From an uncultured Rubripirellula sp. (GTDB taxonomy: Bacteria > Planctomycetota > Planctomycetia > Pirellulales > Pirellulaceae), in assembly GCA_938075415.1 (NCBI GenBank), contig CALJHC010000031.1, forward strand, positions 1-32,992: a DNA stretch of 32,992 nucleotides, in the 5' to 3' direction. Position numbers and translations under genes: made by a program. The stretch's first letter is position 1. Every line of letters begins with the position of its first letter. This document shows positions 1 to 7,150 of the stretch, piece after piece. A model generated the notes under the pieces. The model was given only the letters and a program-made list of their open reading frames with translations, ran no database searches and was not told the DNA's origin.

Positions 1-216
1 TGTCAGTTGCCCCTTCTTTGCCGGTAGCTCGTTTCCTACTTCCAGCTCGTTGCGTATCTCATGCCAGCGAGCAAGTGCGGCATTTGGGTCAGCCCACGGT
101 CCGCAGTTGTATTGCTTGCCGCGAAACTTCTTGCACCAGTACCCGCGAGAGTGTGCAAAGAGTGGATAACCCTCATAGGGTTTGGCAGGTTTTTGAGTAG
201 ACTTTGTAGCAGTCAC
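1..216 (-). CDS. tyrosine recombinase/integrase, N-terminal part (runs off window)
   Basis: The minus strand encodes an open N-terminus of about 72 residues that continues past the left edge. The part KPYEGYPLFAHSRGYWCKKF followed by GPWADPNAALARW is the pattern I know from the N-terminal arm-binding region of planctomycete phage-type integrases (KPYP.FPLFPH..G.W.KKIRGK...FGPW.DP.AAL). The catalytic domain lies outside the window. The start is GTG at 216-214 with AAGGA seven bases upstream; the frame is closed by a stop at 246-244, so no earlier start is possible. It points away from the tRNA-Leu gene 176 bp to its right, the usual arrangement of an integrase next to its tRNA attachment site. 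Family call is from memory of the motif; element type (ICE, prophage, island) cannot be decided here. Confidence 0.72.
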   Translation of the reverse strand, partial: MTATKSTQKPAKPYEGYPLFAHSRGYWCKKFRGKQYNCGPWADPNAALARWHEIRNELEVGNELPAKKGQLT

Positions 217-318
217 GTTTCGATCCTTACTATCGAGATGTGGTTAGCCCCGTGCGGTCATTGGCGTGACTTCGCGGGGTGTTTTTTTGACTGCTCCTAA
301 TATAGCGTGTTTTGCCTT

Positions 319-342
319 GCGGGTGTGCCGGCGGGTGTGCCC
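319..342. repeat. 12-bp direct repeat, two copies, between integrase and tRNA-Leu
   Basis: Two adjacent copies of GCGGGTGTGCC(G/C) lie at 319-330 and 331-342, between the integrase start and the tRNA 3' end. Short direct repeats in this position can be arm-type recombinase binding sites. That role is an inference from position only; the repeat could be neutral. Confidence 0.5.
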
Positions 343-345
343 ACG

Positions 346-380
346 AAAAAGGGGTTTCCAGCGTGATGGCCGGAAACCCC
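346..380 (-). terminator. rho-independent terminator of tRNA-Leu
   Basis: A perfect 9-bp stem (GGGGTTTCC at 351-359 with GGAAACCCC at 372-380) has a 12-nt loop. On the minus strand it is followed by five T (346-350), 12 nt past the tRNA 3' end. The other side also carries a T run, so it may act in both directions. Confidence 0.8.
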
Positions 381-391
381 TGTTTTTACAG

Positions 392-475
392 TGCGGATGA
401 GAGGACTTGAACCTCCACGCCCTTGCGGGCACTAGAACCTGAATCTAGCGCGTCTGCCAATTCCGCCACATCCGC
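392..475 (-). tRNA. tRNA-Leu (anticodon CAG)
   Basis: On the minus strand the acceptor arms GCGGATG (475-469) and CATCCGC (399-393) pair perfectly and are followed by discriminator A at 392. The anticodon stem CTAGA/TCTAG encloses the loop TTCAGGT, giving CAG. A long variable arm (GTGCCCGCAAGGGC) shows a class II tRNA, and the T-arm carries GTTCAAG. CCA is not encoded. The 3' end faces the integrase, so the T-arm/acceptor end is the likely attachment core of the element on the left. Confidence 0.95.
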
Positions 476-589
476 ATGAGTGAATTAACAATTTCATTAT
501 CGACCTAATCGGCTACTTGTGAAGTAGGCTGCACAGAAAAGTTGGTGTTGCTGACGACCAACTGACGACCATTTGGATGAAATCCCACT

Positions 590-880
590 TCAACCGGCAT
601 TATCCACGAACTCACCACGACAATCAGGACACAGGTAAACTTCCCGCTCTTGGTCATACAGCAGGGCAGATTCACAATTAGGACATTCAACGTCAGTCTG
701 AACGCAGAACGCTTCCGCAATTAATTCGTATGCCACGTAATCTTCGATGAAGTCGTCCATTAACCAGGCTTTCAGGACAAGAGAGCGATTTTTGTTATCG
801 CCAGCGAACTCGCCGTCTACCCACACATCCTTGAAGAACTGACTTGCAGAACGGCAGTTGATCTCGCACCTGCTCGCCAA
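590..880 (-). CDS. small zinc-ribbon protein, function unknown
   Basis: A 96-residue protein ending in a four-cysteine zinc ribbon: CPNC at about 65-68 and CPDC at about 83-86, with 14 residues between. The rest is acidic and helical-looking. I do not recognise a named family. Support for a real gene comes from inside the window: a homologous but frameshifted copy lies at 5270-5538 with the same spacing (EL-x4-FC-x6-CxxC ... LCxDCRx[DE]FV). The start is uncertain. TTG at 880-878 is the only usual start codon, yet the frame stays open to about 957 with no ATG or GTG, so the N-terminus may be damaged or may use an odd start. It is transcribed in the same direction as the operon upstream, after a gap of about 195 bp. 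Confidence 0.6.
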   Translation of the reverse strand: MASRCEINCRSASQFFKDVWVDGEFAGDNKNRSLVLKAWLMDDFIEDYVAYELIAEAFCVQTDVECPNCESALLYDQEREVYLCPDCRGEFVDNAG

Positions 881-1075
881 ATGTTGCTTGAGGTAACCGG
901 AGGGGTAAGTTATGAGAATCCAAAGCCAAGGCCCTTCATTGACTGGTTGAAATCATCAAGCAGTAAGGCTTCTGATTATGTGTGACGCACTTGTCTACGA
1001 TGATCTAAAACACCTTCCCACTTCATCGCGGTATTCAACTAATTTCGATAAAACCTTTTGGTGTCTTGATTGAAG

Positions 1076-1702
1076 TCAAACCAGATAGTCATCGGCATTT
1101 GCCGCTAATTTAAAAGAGAGTTCACGCCAAGCCGAAGCAAAATCTTCTGGCTGCGTGCAAACGCGTTTTCCGTTATTCCACTGCCTGAGAGTCTGCCGCC
1201 GATATTGAATGCCTAGTTCTTCGAAGATCCTTACCTCGTAGGCCCGAATCCAATCAATGAGGTCCAGCGTCAATGAGACGCAGACATTCCGCTGGGATGG
1301 TTCAGGTGGATTTAGCTCTGGAAGATCTTCGTCTGACCATGGAGGCTGATGGAGCCTCCCAAGGGGTAGGAACAAAGGCTTGAATTCGAAACGTGGTAGA
1401 AAGATGCCTCCATGCGACGGGAATCCATAGAAGATTCCAAATCCTCGAAGAATGATACACCGCTGATCTGATAATTTGAGCGTGTAGAGACTCGAGCATT
1501 CTTTTCGCCACCCAGGTGGCTGTTGTTTCTTGAAGCCAATTTCCAGGAGCCAATTCCCCTCTGGACGCAGGATGTCCCTTCCCCAGCACCAGATCTGTTG
1601 GCTAAGTAAGTTCACCGCATCGTCAACGGGTTTCTTCGCAATGGACTCCTCCCTTGCCCCATCGCCCGGAAAGTCACTGATCACGTCGAATAAAGCAGAC
1701 AC
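1076..1702 (-). CDS. 208-aa protein of unknown function, last gene of the cobW operon
   Basis: I do not recognise this family. The protein is soluble-looking, without signal peptide or membrane segment. It is rich in aromatic and proline residues in the middle and has a basic stretch near the C-terminus. The chosen start is GTG at 1702-1700, one base after the stop of the preceding small gene, with GGAG ten bases upstream. The frame is also open to a TTG at 1744, which would give 222 residues. The near-zero spacing makes it the fourth gene of the minus-strand chain that begins with the CobW GTPase, so a role in metal homeostasis is possible by context only. Nothing in the sequence shows metal-binding clusters. 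Confidence 0.6.
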   Translation of the reverse strand: MSALFDVISDFPGDGAREESIAKKPVDDAVNLLSQQIWCWGRDILRPEGNWLLEIGFKKQQPPGWRKECSSLYTLKLSDQRCIILRGFGIFYGFPSHGGIFLPRFEFKPLFLPLGRLHQPPWSDEDLPELNPPEPSQRNVCVSLTLDLIDWIRAYEVRIFEELGIQYRRQTLRQWNNGKRVCTQPEDFASAWRELSFKLAANADDYLV

Positions 1703-1703
1703 G

Positions 1704-1934
1704 CTAATGGGTCTCCGACAAAAAAAGTGCGGCCAGATTTGCAATCAGCCATGCCGAGGCTGCGAGCAACTGCAACCAATCCCCGAGGGAGCTAATCCCA
1801 TAAACGAAGACACTCCCGATCCAGAAAAGGCTCGCCATCGTTTGCCCCAGCCAATCGATCCGAAGAGCTTTCCCGAGGAAGTCTCTGTTCACACCGGTTT
1901 TTGCGACAGTTCGCACCTCATACCGTTCTAACAC
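1704..1934 (-). CDS. 76-aa membrane protein, third gene of the cobW operon
   Basis: A short protein with a basic N-terminal half (residues 1-30) followed by two hydrophobic helices (about 34-49 and 53-70) joined by a short loop containing SSLGDW. The start GTG at 1934-1932 overlaps the stop of the FAD oxidoreductase gene (GTGTTAG). It is preceded by a good ribosome site, AGGAG at 1947-1943, eight bases upstream, which decides this start over the TTG at 1958. Its stop is one base before the GTG of the next gene. I know no named family. The tight coupling suggests that it works with the oxidoreductase or GTPase at the membrane, but this is inference. Confidence 0.62.
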   Translation of the reverse strand: MLERYEVRTVAKTGVNRDFLGKALRIDWLGQTMASLFWIGSVFVYGISSLGDWLQLLAASAWLIANLAALFLSETH

Positions 1935-3058
1935 GAGGCACACTCCTCTCCACAGCAAGAAAGGTCATCCAGGTACATGCCCCACTTTCTGTAGATTTCG
2001 AGCTCGTCAGCGGGTAGTCCAAGCAAGGTTGCTATTGCCTTAGCGACCACAGCAAAACGCTGTCTGTATTTGTAAATGAAACAGAAAACATGGTTATCAT
2101 GCCTGACGGCGGGACCGCAGAGAAACAAACCGGGAGTGATGGTGGACTCATCATTTTCAGAAAGGGCAGGAAATCCATCGTGCCTTGATTCGAATAGGTT
2201 GGCGACCAGTTTTTGACTTCCTTCAAATCCACCAGCTAAGAAAGGTTGATGTTTCGAAAAGAAAATTCGGTTGTCGTCAGTAAAAACTTCAAAACCACTT
2301 CCTGCTTTCGTCACTGAAGTGATGGTTGTGTCGGGGTAAAGCTCAACTTGCTCTCGGAACCAATCCTCGCGCATGCGTTCCAACGAATACATCGAAAGGG
2401 CAATGCTGGGATCAGAACTCTCGTCTTTCCACGGACAGCCCCTGTCAAAAACTTTCACTCGCTTGTCATAGAAAGCGAGGTGATACGCTGCGTCGATTCC
2501 GCTTTCGTAACCACCAATAACGATGAAGTTATCTCCCCCCACTTCCTCGTAACTACCAACTGCTGAGGTGTGCAGGCACAACTCGCTTCCCTTGAATCCG
2601 CTGGTTCGTGGAAATTGAAACTCACCTGCTGCCCAGATCACATGCTTTGCGCGCAGTGTTTCGTCTTGGGTGTCTACCTTAAAGTCCTCACCGATCCTCG
2701 TTACCCGAAGGACATTCGTTTGCTCTCGAATCGGCAGTTCAAAAAAATCAGCGACCCCGATCAAATGCGAGGCGAATTCTTTGCCGGTGGGATGTTCGAC
2801 CTCCAAGCTGAACGCTGGAGAAACTCCCACGGCAATTGAATTCAAATCAAGCATGCCAATTGAATTGGTGGGGAATGATGGTGTGATAAAACGGGTTTCT
2901 GCAGGCCAATTGGCAAAAGAGGCACCGACAATGTGTCGTTCCAAAACGAGAAAGTTTTCGATCCCTGCATGCTTGAGCGCGACAGCGACTCCTATGCCCG
3001 CCGCGCCGGCGCCGATAACAATGACGTCGTAGGTTTCAGAATTACTGCCTTGGATCAT
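1928..3058 (-). CDS. FAD/NAD(P)-dependent oxidoreductase with Cys-rich C-terminal tail
   Basis: A 376-residue two-dinucleotide-fold flavoprotein. The FAD motif GAGAAG lies at residues 16-21 and the NAD(P) motif GGYESG at 182-187. The block FITPSFPTNSIGMLDLN (57-73) is typical of YpdA-like/COG0492-related flavoproteins. No CxxC redox pair sits in the nucleotide domains, so it is not a classical thioredoxin reductase. The C-terminus ends in CCGEECASC (Cys 368, 369, 373, 376), a likely metal or thiol site. The ATG overlaps the stop of the CobW gene (ATGA at 3058-3055), so the two are translationally coupled. Context with a CobW GTPase and a Fur-family regulator points to metal homeostasis or thiol redox under metal stress; the substrate is unknown. 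Confidence 0.88.
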   Translation of the reverse strand: MIQGSNSETYDVIVIGAGAAGIGVAVALKHAGIENFLVLERHIVGASFANWPAETRFITPSFPTNSIGMLDLNSIAVGVSPAFSLEVEHPTGKEFASHLIGVADFFELPIREQTNVLRVTRIGEDFKVDTQDETLRAKHVIWAAGEFQFPRTSGFKGSELCLHTSAVGSYEEVGGDNFIVIGGYESGIDAAYHLAFYDKRVKVFDRGCPWKDESSDPSIALSMYSLERMREDWFREQVELYPDTTITSVTKAGSGFEVFTDDNRIFFSKHQPFLAGGFEGSQKLVANLFESRHDGFPALSENDESTITPGLFLCGPAVRHDNHVFCFIYKYRQRFAVVAKAIATLLGLPADELEIYRKWGMYLDDLSCCGEECASC

Positions 3059-4338
3059 CCAAGCACCTCCGCAGAATCCTGCTCGTCAACTTCCAGCTCA
3101 ATTGGGGGTAGAGGATCATCGAAATCTACCCATTGCGAAGATCCAAGTGCGCACTCGGAATCCGCCAAGAGGCAGTGATCGAGAATCTTCACGATGCGTT
3201 GTTGGTCGATGCCTTGGCCGATGAAAACAATCTCTTGCCGTCGGTCTCCGTGATCACCAGAAATTTTTGATTGAATCTCCTGCCTTGCTTGATCGTCTTC
3301 AGGCCATTCATCATCCGGTGCGGCAGCCCACCAGTAACCTGCTGGATGCATGCGTATGGAACAACCAGCCTGCGACCAGTCGTATGCCCAATCATTTCGC
3401 GACGCAAACCAGAGCAGTCCCTTGCTTCGCAGCACACCCGACAGCAAGCCATTATCCATGTCCTGATCCAGCATTTCAGCGAAACGCTTGGCATGAAATG
3501 GTCTTGATCGACGGTAAACAAAATTGGAAATGCCATATTCTTCCGTTTCTGTTTCCTCTTCTCCTCTTGGCACAGTTAGCCACTGAGGCATCGACTCCGC
3601 TTCCGATATCTGAAATCGGCCCGTACCCAAAATATCCGTAAGTTCAACGCGACTCTCGGTGCAAGCAAGTATCTTTGCGTTTGAGTTAAGCCGACGGATA
3701 ATCTGTTCCAGTCGCTCCAGTTCGAATGGGCTAACGAGATCAGTCTTGTTGATAATGATGACATTGGCAAATTCAACCTGATCAACCAAAAGGTCAACGA
3801 TGTTTCGATCATCTTCTTCGCCAATCCCAATTCGTCGGTCCCTTAAATCGTCCCATGAACCAAAGTCTTTCATGAAGTTGCCTGCATCAACAACAGTCAC
3901 CATCGTATCGAGGTCAGCAAGATCAGAGAGACTGTAGCCCTCTTCATCTTCAAAAGTAAAGGTTTCAGCCACCGGCATTGGCTCGCTGATTCCTGTGGAT
4001 TCAATCAGCAAGTAATCGAACCTACCCGCATTGGCCAGACGGGACACTTCGACAAGCAGATCTTCCCTCAGCGTGCAGCAGATACAACCGTTGGTCATTT
4101 CCACTAACTGCTCTTCCGTGCGAGACAGATTTGCATCTCCTCCCCTGATTAACGCTGCGTCGATATTCACCTCGCTCATGTCATTCACAATCACCGCAAC
4201 GCGAAGGCCGTCGCGGTTTTCCAGTATGTGATTGAGCAGCGTTGTTTTTCCTGCACCCAAAAAACCGCTCAATACAGTGACTGGCAGTCGAGGGTGTTCA
4301 TCGGTCTGGGTGTCATTGAAATCATTCATTGGTGTCAC
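3055..4338 (-). CDS. CobW/COG0523-family GTPase (putative zinc chaperone)
   Basis: A 427-residue G3E GTPase. Walker A GFLGAGKT lies at residues 25-32, the hallmark CICC metal motif at 85-88, ESTG follows as switch/Walker B region, and NKTD is the guanine-specificity motif. The C-terminal CobW_C domain contains GVLRSKGLLWFASR, as in zinc-responsive members (ZagA/YciC-like). Proteins of this group bind zinc through CxCC and are thought to deliver it to client enzymes during zinc shortage. A second ATG (Met4) is nine bases downstream. The gene heads a four-gene overlapping operon and is divergent from a Fur/Zur-family regulator, with a nested inverted repeat about 95 bp upstream. Zinc specificity is inferred from the family and the neighbour, not shown by the sequence. 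Confidence 0.92.
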   Translation of the reverse strand: MTPMNDFNDTQTDEHPRLPVTVLSGFLGAGKTTLLNHILENRDGLRVAVIVNDMSEVNIDAALIRGGDANLSRTEEQLVEMTNGCICCTLREDLLVEVSRLANAGRFDYLLIESTGISEPMPVAETFTFEDEEGYSLSDLADLDTMVTVVDAGNFMKDFGSWDDLRDRRIGIGEEDDRNIVDLLVDQVEFANVIIINKTDLVSPFELERLEQIIRRLNSNAKILACTESRVELTDILGTGRFQISEAESMPQWLTVPRGEEETETEEYGISNFVYRRSRPFHAKRFAEMLDQDMDNGLLSGVLRSKGLLWFASRNDWAYDWSQAGCSIRMHPAGYWWAAAPDDEWPEDDQARQEIQSKISGDHGDRRQEIVFIGQGIDQQRIVKILDHCLLADSECALGSSQWVDFDDPLPPIELEVDEQDSAEVLG

Positions 4339-4431
4339 CGGGCAGAATGAGTGTGTTGTTGGATAGAAGCGGAAGGTGGAAGCCCCCTGATGACCCTTTG
4401 TTGGCCTGATTCTGTGCTCAGCAGGTCTCTA

Positions 4432-4465
4432 TTGCAAATCTAGTGCAGATGCACAACGATTGCAA
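4432..4465. promoter_or_regulatory. 34-bp nested inverted repeat, candidate Fur/Zur operator
   Basis: The site is TTGCAA-N5-GTGCA-GA-TGCAC-N5-TTGCAA, symmetric about 4448/4449; 12 of 17 position pairs are complementary. It lies between the divergent cobW-like gene (start 94 bp away) and the Fur-family gene (start 203 bp away). Read towards cobW, TTGCAA is followed after 17 bp by TAGATT, a weak -35/-10 pair inside the repeat, so binding here could block that promoter. It does not match a Zur consensus that I know well. Confidence 0.55.
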
Positions 4466-4667
4466 GAGTGGGGCTGATGACCAAGCCCGACTGAAGAAGA
4501 TCGAAGCGGTGTTGGATTGCGATTGCTGATAAATCTCCGAGTCAAGTAAAACTACTTTTTGTAGGTAATTGTTGTGGCATGGTGAACGATTTTCATTCAA
4601 CCCGCTGCGACTGAAGCCGATTTCGCTTACCATCTCCAGTGTTCGATACCCCTTCATTTGGAAACCT

Positions 4668-5099
4668 ATGAAACAAACAGAGAACGCTGAAGGTTGGGCA
4701 AAAGAGATGATCCGCTCGGCAGGTTTGAGAGTAACCCCTGCGCGAGTTGCGACGCTTGACATCCTCCTCAAGTCGGACTCACCCCTCACACACGGAGAGG
4801 TCTTCCTCGCACTTCGTGAGATGAATTTTGACAAGGCAACCGTTTTTCGTAATCTGAATGACCTCGTCACGGCTAGCGTTCTTCGGCGATCAGAACTCGG
4901 CGATCATGTATGGAGATTCGAGGTCATCCATGACTCAGAACGCGAGCATAGCACTCACCCACATTTTGTCTGTGTCGATTGCGGATCGGTTTCTTGCATG
5001 GAGAAGGTTGAATTGACCAAAAAGAGTCAATCTCTCAGTCTTAACTTTGGGCATATCACTGAAATCCTTCTGCGTGGACACTGCAAAAACTGCACCTAG
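4668..5099 (+). CDS. Fur-family metalloregulator, probably Zur-like
   Basis: A 143-residue Fur-family repressor. The N-terminal winged helix includes GLRVTPARVATLDILLKS and the recognition region DKATVFRNLNDLV. The dimer/metal domain contains HTHPHFVCVDCGSVSC and ends with CKNC, giving the structural Cys4 zinc site plus His ligands for a regulatory metal. The ATG at 4668 is preferred over an open extension to 4569 because homologues begin shortly before the first helix. It is divergent from the CobW-type zinc chaperone operon, which is why I favour zinc sensing (Zur) over iron or peroxide sensing. The sequence alone does not separate these subfamilies. No gene follows it closely on the same strand. 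Confidence 0.9.
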   Translation: MKQTENAEGWAKEMIRSAGLRVTPARVATLDILLKSDSPLTHGEVFLALREMNFDKATVFRNLNDLVTASVLRRSELGDHVWRFEVIHDSEREHSTHPHFVCVDCGSVSCMEKVELTKKSQSLSLNFGHITEILLRGHCKNCT

Positions 5100-5100
5100 C

Positions 5101-5163
5101 TTCGAGCGATTTGAGTTTCGAGCGTTTTGAGTTTCGAGCGCTTTGAGTTTCCAAGCGTTGGGT
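5101..5163 (+). repeat. 16-bp tandem repeat just after the Fur-family gene
   Basis: Three units of TTCGAGCG(A/T/C)TTTGAGT at 5101-5148 differ only at one base and are followed by a diverged fourth unit to about 5163. The array begins one base after the stop codon region of the regulator. No function is evident. Confidence 0.85.
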
Positions 5164-5269
5164 GTGATTGCGATGCACTCATTCATTGTTGAGAAAGATG
5201 AAGAGACAAGGGGTGAAAACTGTCGTTTCTGGACATTTGGGTCTTCACAGGAATCCTCTGCGAGGTATC

Positions 5270-5538
5270 TCAATATCCTGAACGAGTCGCTTTGGGTAAG
5301 CTCGCATCCGGAAACCAGCGAGTTGTCTTGATCTCTGCCGGCAGTTTCCCGTGATGCGTTGTCGACGCTGTGTCCCCACCTTCCGAAATAACCTCGCTGG
5401 TTATCTCAACAAAGTCCCGACGACAGTCAGCACAGAGATCAAGTTCGCTCGGACGATCAGACAAAGGAGTAATTTACAACGAGTACAAGCAGCATGCCTC
5501 TGTTCGCAAAACGATTCCCCAAACAATTCAGATGCCAT
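5270..5538 (-). pseudogene. frameshifted paralogue of the zinc-ribbon gene at 590-880
   Basis: On the minus strand ATG at 5538-5536, with GGAG five bases upstream, opens MASELFGESFCEQRHAACTR and runs into CKLLLC. The frame then loses sense. After a one-base shift near 5465 the neighbouring frame continues with LSDRPSELDLCADCRRDFVE to a stop at 5270. Put together, the protein has EL-x4-FC-x6-CxxC ... LCxDCRx[DE]FV, the same spacing as the protein at 590-880, and similarity extends upstream of the ATG (DD...D..A.EL). The reading-frame break makes it a probable pseudogene. A sequencing error or programmed frameshift is a less likely alternative. Confidence 0.55.
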
Positions 5539-5706
5539 GCAGTCTCCAACATCGTCGCCCACCACTTCAAGCGTTATTGAGTCCAGTGATTTCAGTGAGC
5601 TTGCTCCTCACCCAATTGAAGGCACGTCAGCTAAGGCTACATGATGTTGACCTCTTTTCGGGAACCAGCATGCATCCGTTGGTAAGCCACCATCGGATGT
5701 GTTGGA

Positions 5707-5991
5707 TCAACCGTTGATCAGTGTGGCAGGACGAAGGTAGCCGGCAGGCTGAAAAAAATTCTGCCCATCGTTTTTCGGTTCCATCTGTTTTACTGTACCG
5801 GATGACGAGAGGATCTCCAGCACACTCAAGAACGCTGCGAGGCCTGAATACATCACGCGCACCGCATGACGGCCAAATATTTGAACCAAAGCATTGAACT
5901 TCAATTCGCCCTGATGGGTCGACTGAAACATGAAATCATAATTCATGTACATAGAAAAGATGACACCACCACCAAAAATTGCGAGTGCCAA
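5707..5991 (-). CDS. possible small membrane protein, weak
   Basis: A 94-residue open frame with a hydrophobic N-terminal segment and a second one near residues 48-62. The stretch IFGRHAVRVMYSGLAAFLSV resembles the pattern (GR..VR.FY...G) of several small bacterial membrane proteins. The only start is TTG at 5991, with a stop four codons further upstream in the same frame (no good ribosome site). It lies in a stretch with other broken frames, so it may be a remnant. I assign no function. Confidence 0.3.
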   Translation of the reverse strand: MALAIFGGGVIFSMYMNYDFMFQSTHQGELKFNALVQIFGRHAVRVMYSGLAAFLSVLEILSSSGTVKQMEPKNDGQNFFQPAGYLRPATLING

Positions 5992-6055
5992 ACCAAGCGA
6001 TGCATGCAGGAGTCATTCGTAATTCTCAATCGCATAGTGAGCATTGTGGTTGAAA

Positions 6056-6388
6056 TTAGAACAGGCATGAAGAAATGCGAAAACATCCGATCCGTTCCAT
6101 TCGGGTTTTCTCGAGATTGAGTGTCACGCCTTGATGGCTGAGCATCCAGATACAGTCAGCCGGGTTACCGTGATCATCCGCACCCTGCGTGCCAAGCGTC
6201 TGCCGGCGAAGTCGATCTGCGATTTCCGCAAGAGCCAAGTGATTCATGGTTCCAGCCTCGTCTGACCTGATTGCGGCGAAGAGACCGCGCAAACTGCCCA
6301 CCTGTTTCCACAAAGAAGCCCCGCAATGAAGATATAACCGGTCGAGAAGAGCCTGCTAGAACAGCTCGGTACCAACGCAACCCTCCAT
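6056..6388 (-). pseudogene. possible remnant of a coding region
   Basis: The minus-strand frame at 6056-6313 reads like protein (GTMNHLALAEIADRLRRQTL, then NPADCIWMLSHQGVTLN), and the same frame upstream carries QALLDRLYLHCG after an internal TAG near 6355. No proper start codon or ribosome site is visible. I do not recognise the family. It follows directly after another broken frame on the same strand. Confidence 0.28.
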
Positions 6389-6599
6389 CAAGCCACCCAT
6401 GGGGTCGTCTTTTGAATTGCCGATCTTAGAGCCTGCATGACCGGCTCAGCGACTTCCCTATCAAGCAGAAATTCGACATCGCCAGTTTTCATCTCGATAA
6501 GAAGAATGCGGCTCGGCCGATGATCTCGCGAACCACGATCAAACCCTCCGAATCCCTCACGTCTTGGTGAAACGTAATGGTGTTGCTGCCTTGGATCAT
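6388..6599 (-). pseudogene. small frameshifted gene, function unknown
   Basis: From ATG at 6599 the minus strand reads MIQGSNTITFHQDVRDSEGL followed by IVVREIIGRA and then stops. A different frame overlaps at the same place and continues with RILLIEMKTGDVEFLLDREV to AIQKTTPWVA and a stop at 6388. Joined at the overlap near 6505 they make one plausible protein of about 70 residues, so a single-base indel appears to have broken it. I do not recognise the family. Confidence 0.42.
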
Positions 6600-6697
6600 G
6601 GCATCACCCTCGAAAATTCTCTCCATCCTGTCAATTTTTCAGCGATCACAGAACGCCAACCGCAATTGTTGATTGTTGACTCGAAAGAATTCAGGGT

Positions 6698-7150
6698 TTA
6701 CCAACCCAAGGCTAGGCCAACCAACATGATGATGCTGACAGTCAACCCGATTGCCAAACCAATTTTGGAAATAACAATAGCCCAATCATCCGCACTGCGA
6801 TTCACCAGCACTCCGATAAGGTTAAGCGAGAAACCCAAAAAAGGGATCCAGCAAAGCAACAGGCCGAATAGGGACACGACCCTGCCAACGAGACTCGACG
6901 TGGCTTTGCATCGACCGGCGGGCTGGTCGATCTGCTCTTCCGTCGTCAAACGCGGGGATAACGGATCCAGAAACATCACCAGGACACCCGCGAAACCACC
7001 GATCAGAGCTCCGCCCGCCACCGTTACCCACACAGGCAACGCTCCGGGAACAAACGGATTTTGCACGCCACAGTAAGCCCCAACGCTCAAGCCGATTAAC
7101 GGGCCCGACCAACGTGAAAACCGCTGATTTTTCAAACTCTTCAGCAACAT
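6698..7150 (-). CDS. four-helix membrane protein, function unknown
   Basis: A 150-residue integral membrane protein with hydrophobic segments at about 15-32, 42-62, 86-110 and 122-148. A basic N-terminus (KSLKNQRFSRW) precedes the first helix and a charged loop sits between helices 2 and 3. The glycine-rich second helix (VAGGALIGGFAGVLVMF) is typical of small conserved membrane proteins in planctomycetes, but I know no named family. It stands alone between decayed frames and the divergent metallo-beta-lactamase gene. ATG at 7150 is the first start after the upstream stop; a second ATG in another frame at 7155 is not used. Confidence 0.7.
   Translation of the reverse strand: MLLKSLKNQRFSRWSGPLIGLSVGAYCGVQNPFVPGALPVWVTVAGGALIGGFAGVLVMFLDPLSPRLTTEEQIDQPAGRCKATSSLVGRVVSLFGLLLCWIPFLGFSLNLIGVLVNRSADDWAIVISKIGLAIGLTVSIIMLVGLALGW

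Noticed and set aside
244..290. Plus-strand terminator (CCCCG ... CGGGG followed by T run)
   Set aside because: The stem is interrupted and no plus-strand gene ends before it, so it is not called as a feature.
4935..5273. 112-codon minus-strand frame
   Set aside because: Mostly antisense to the Fur-family gene and its 3' tandem repeat.
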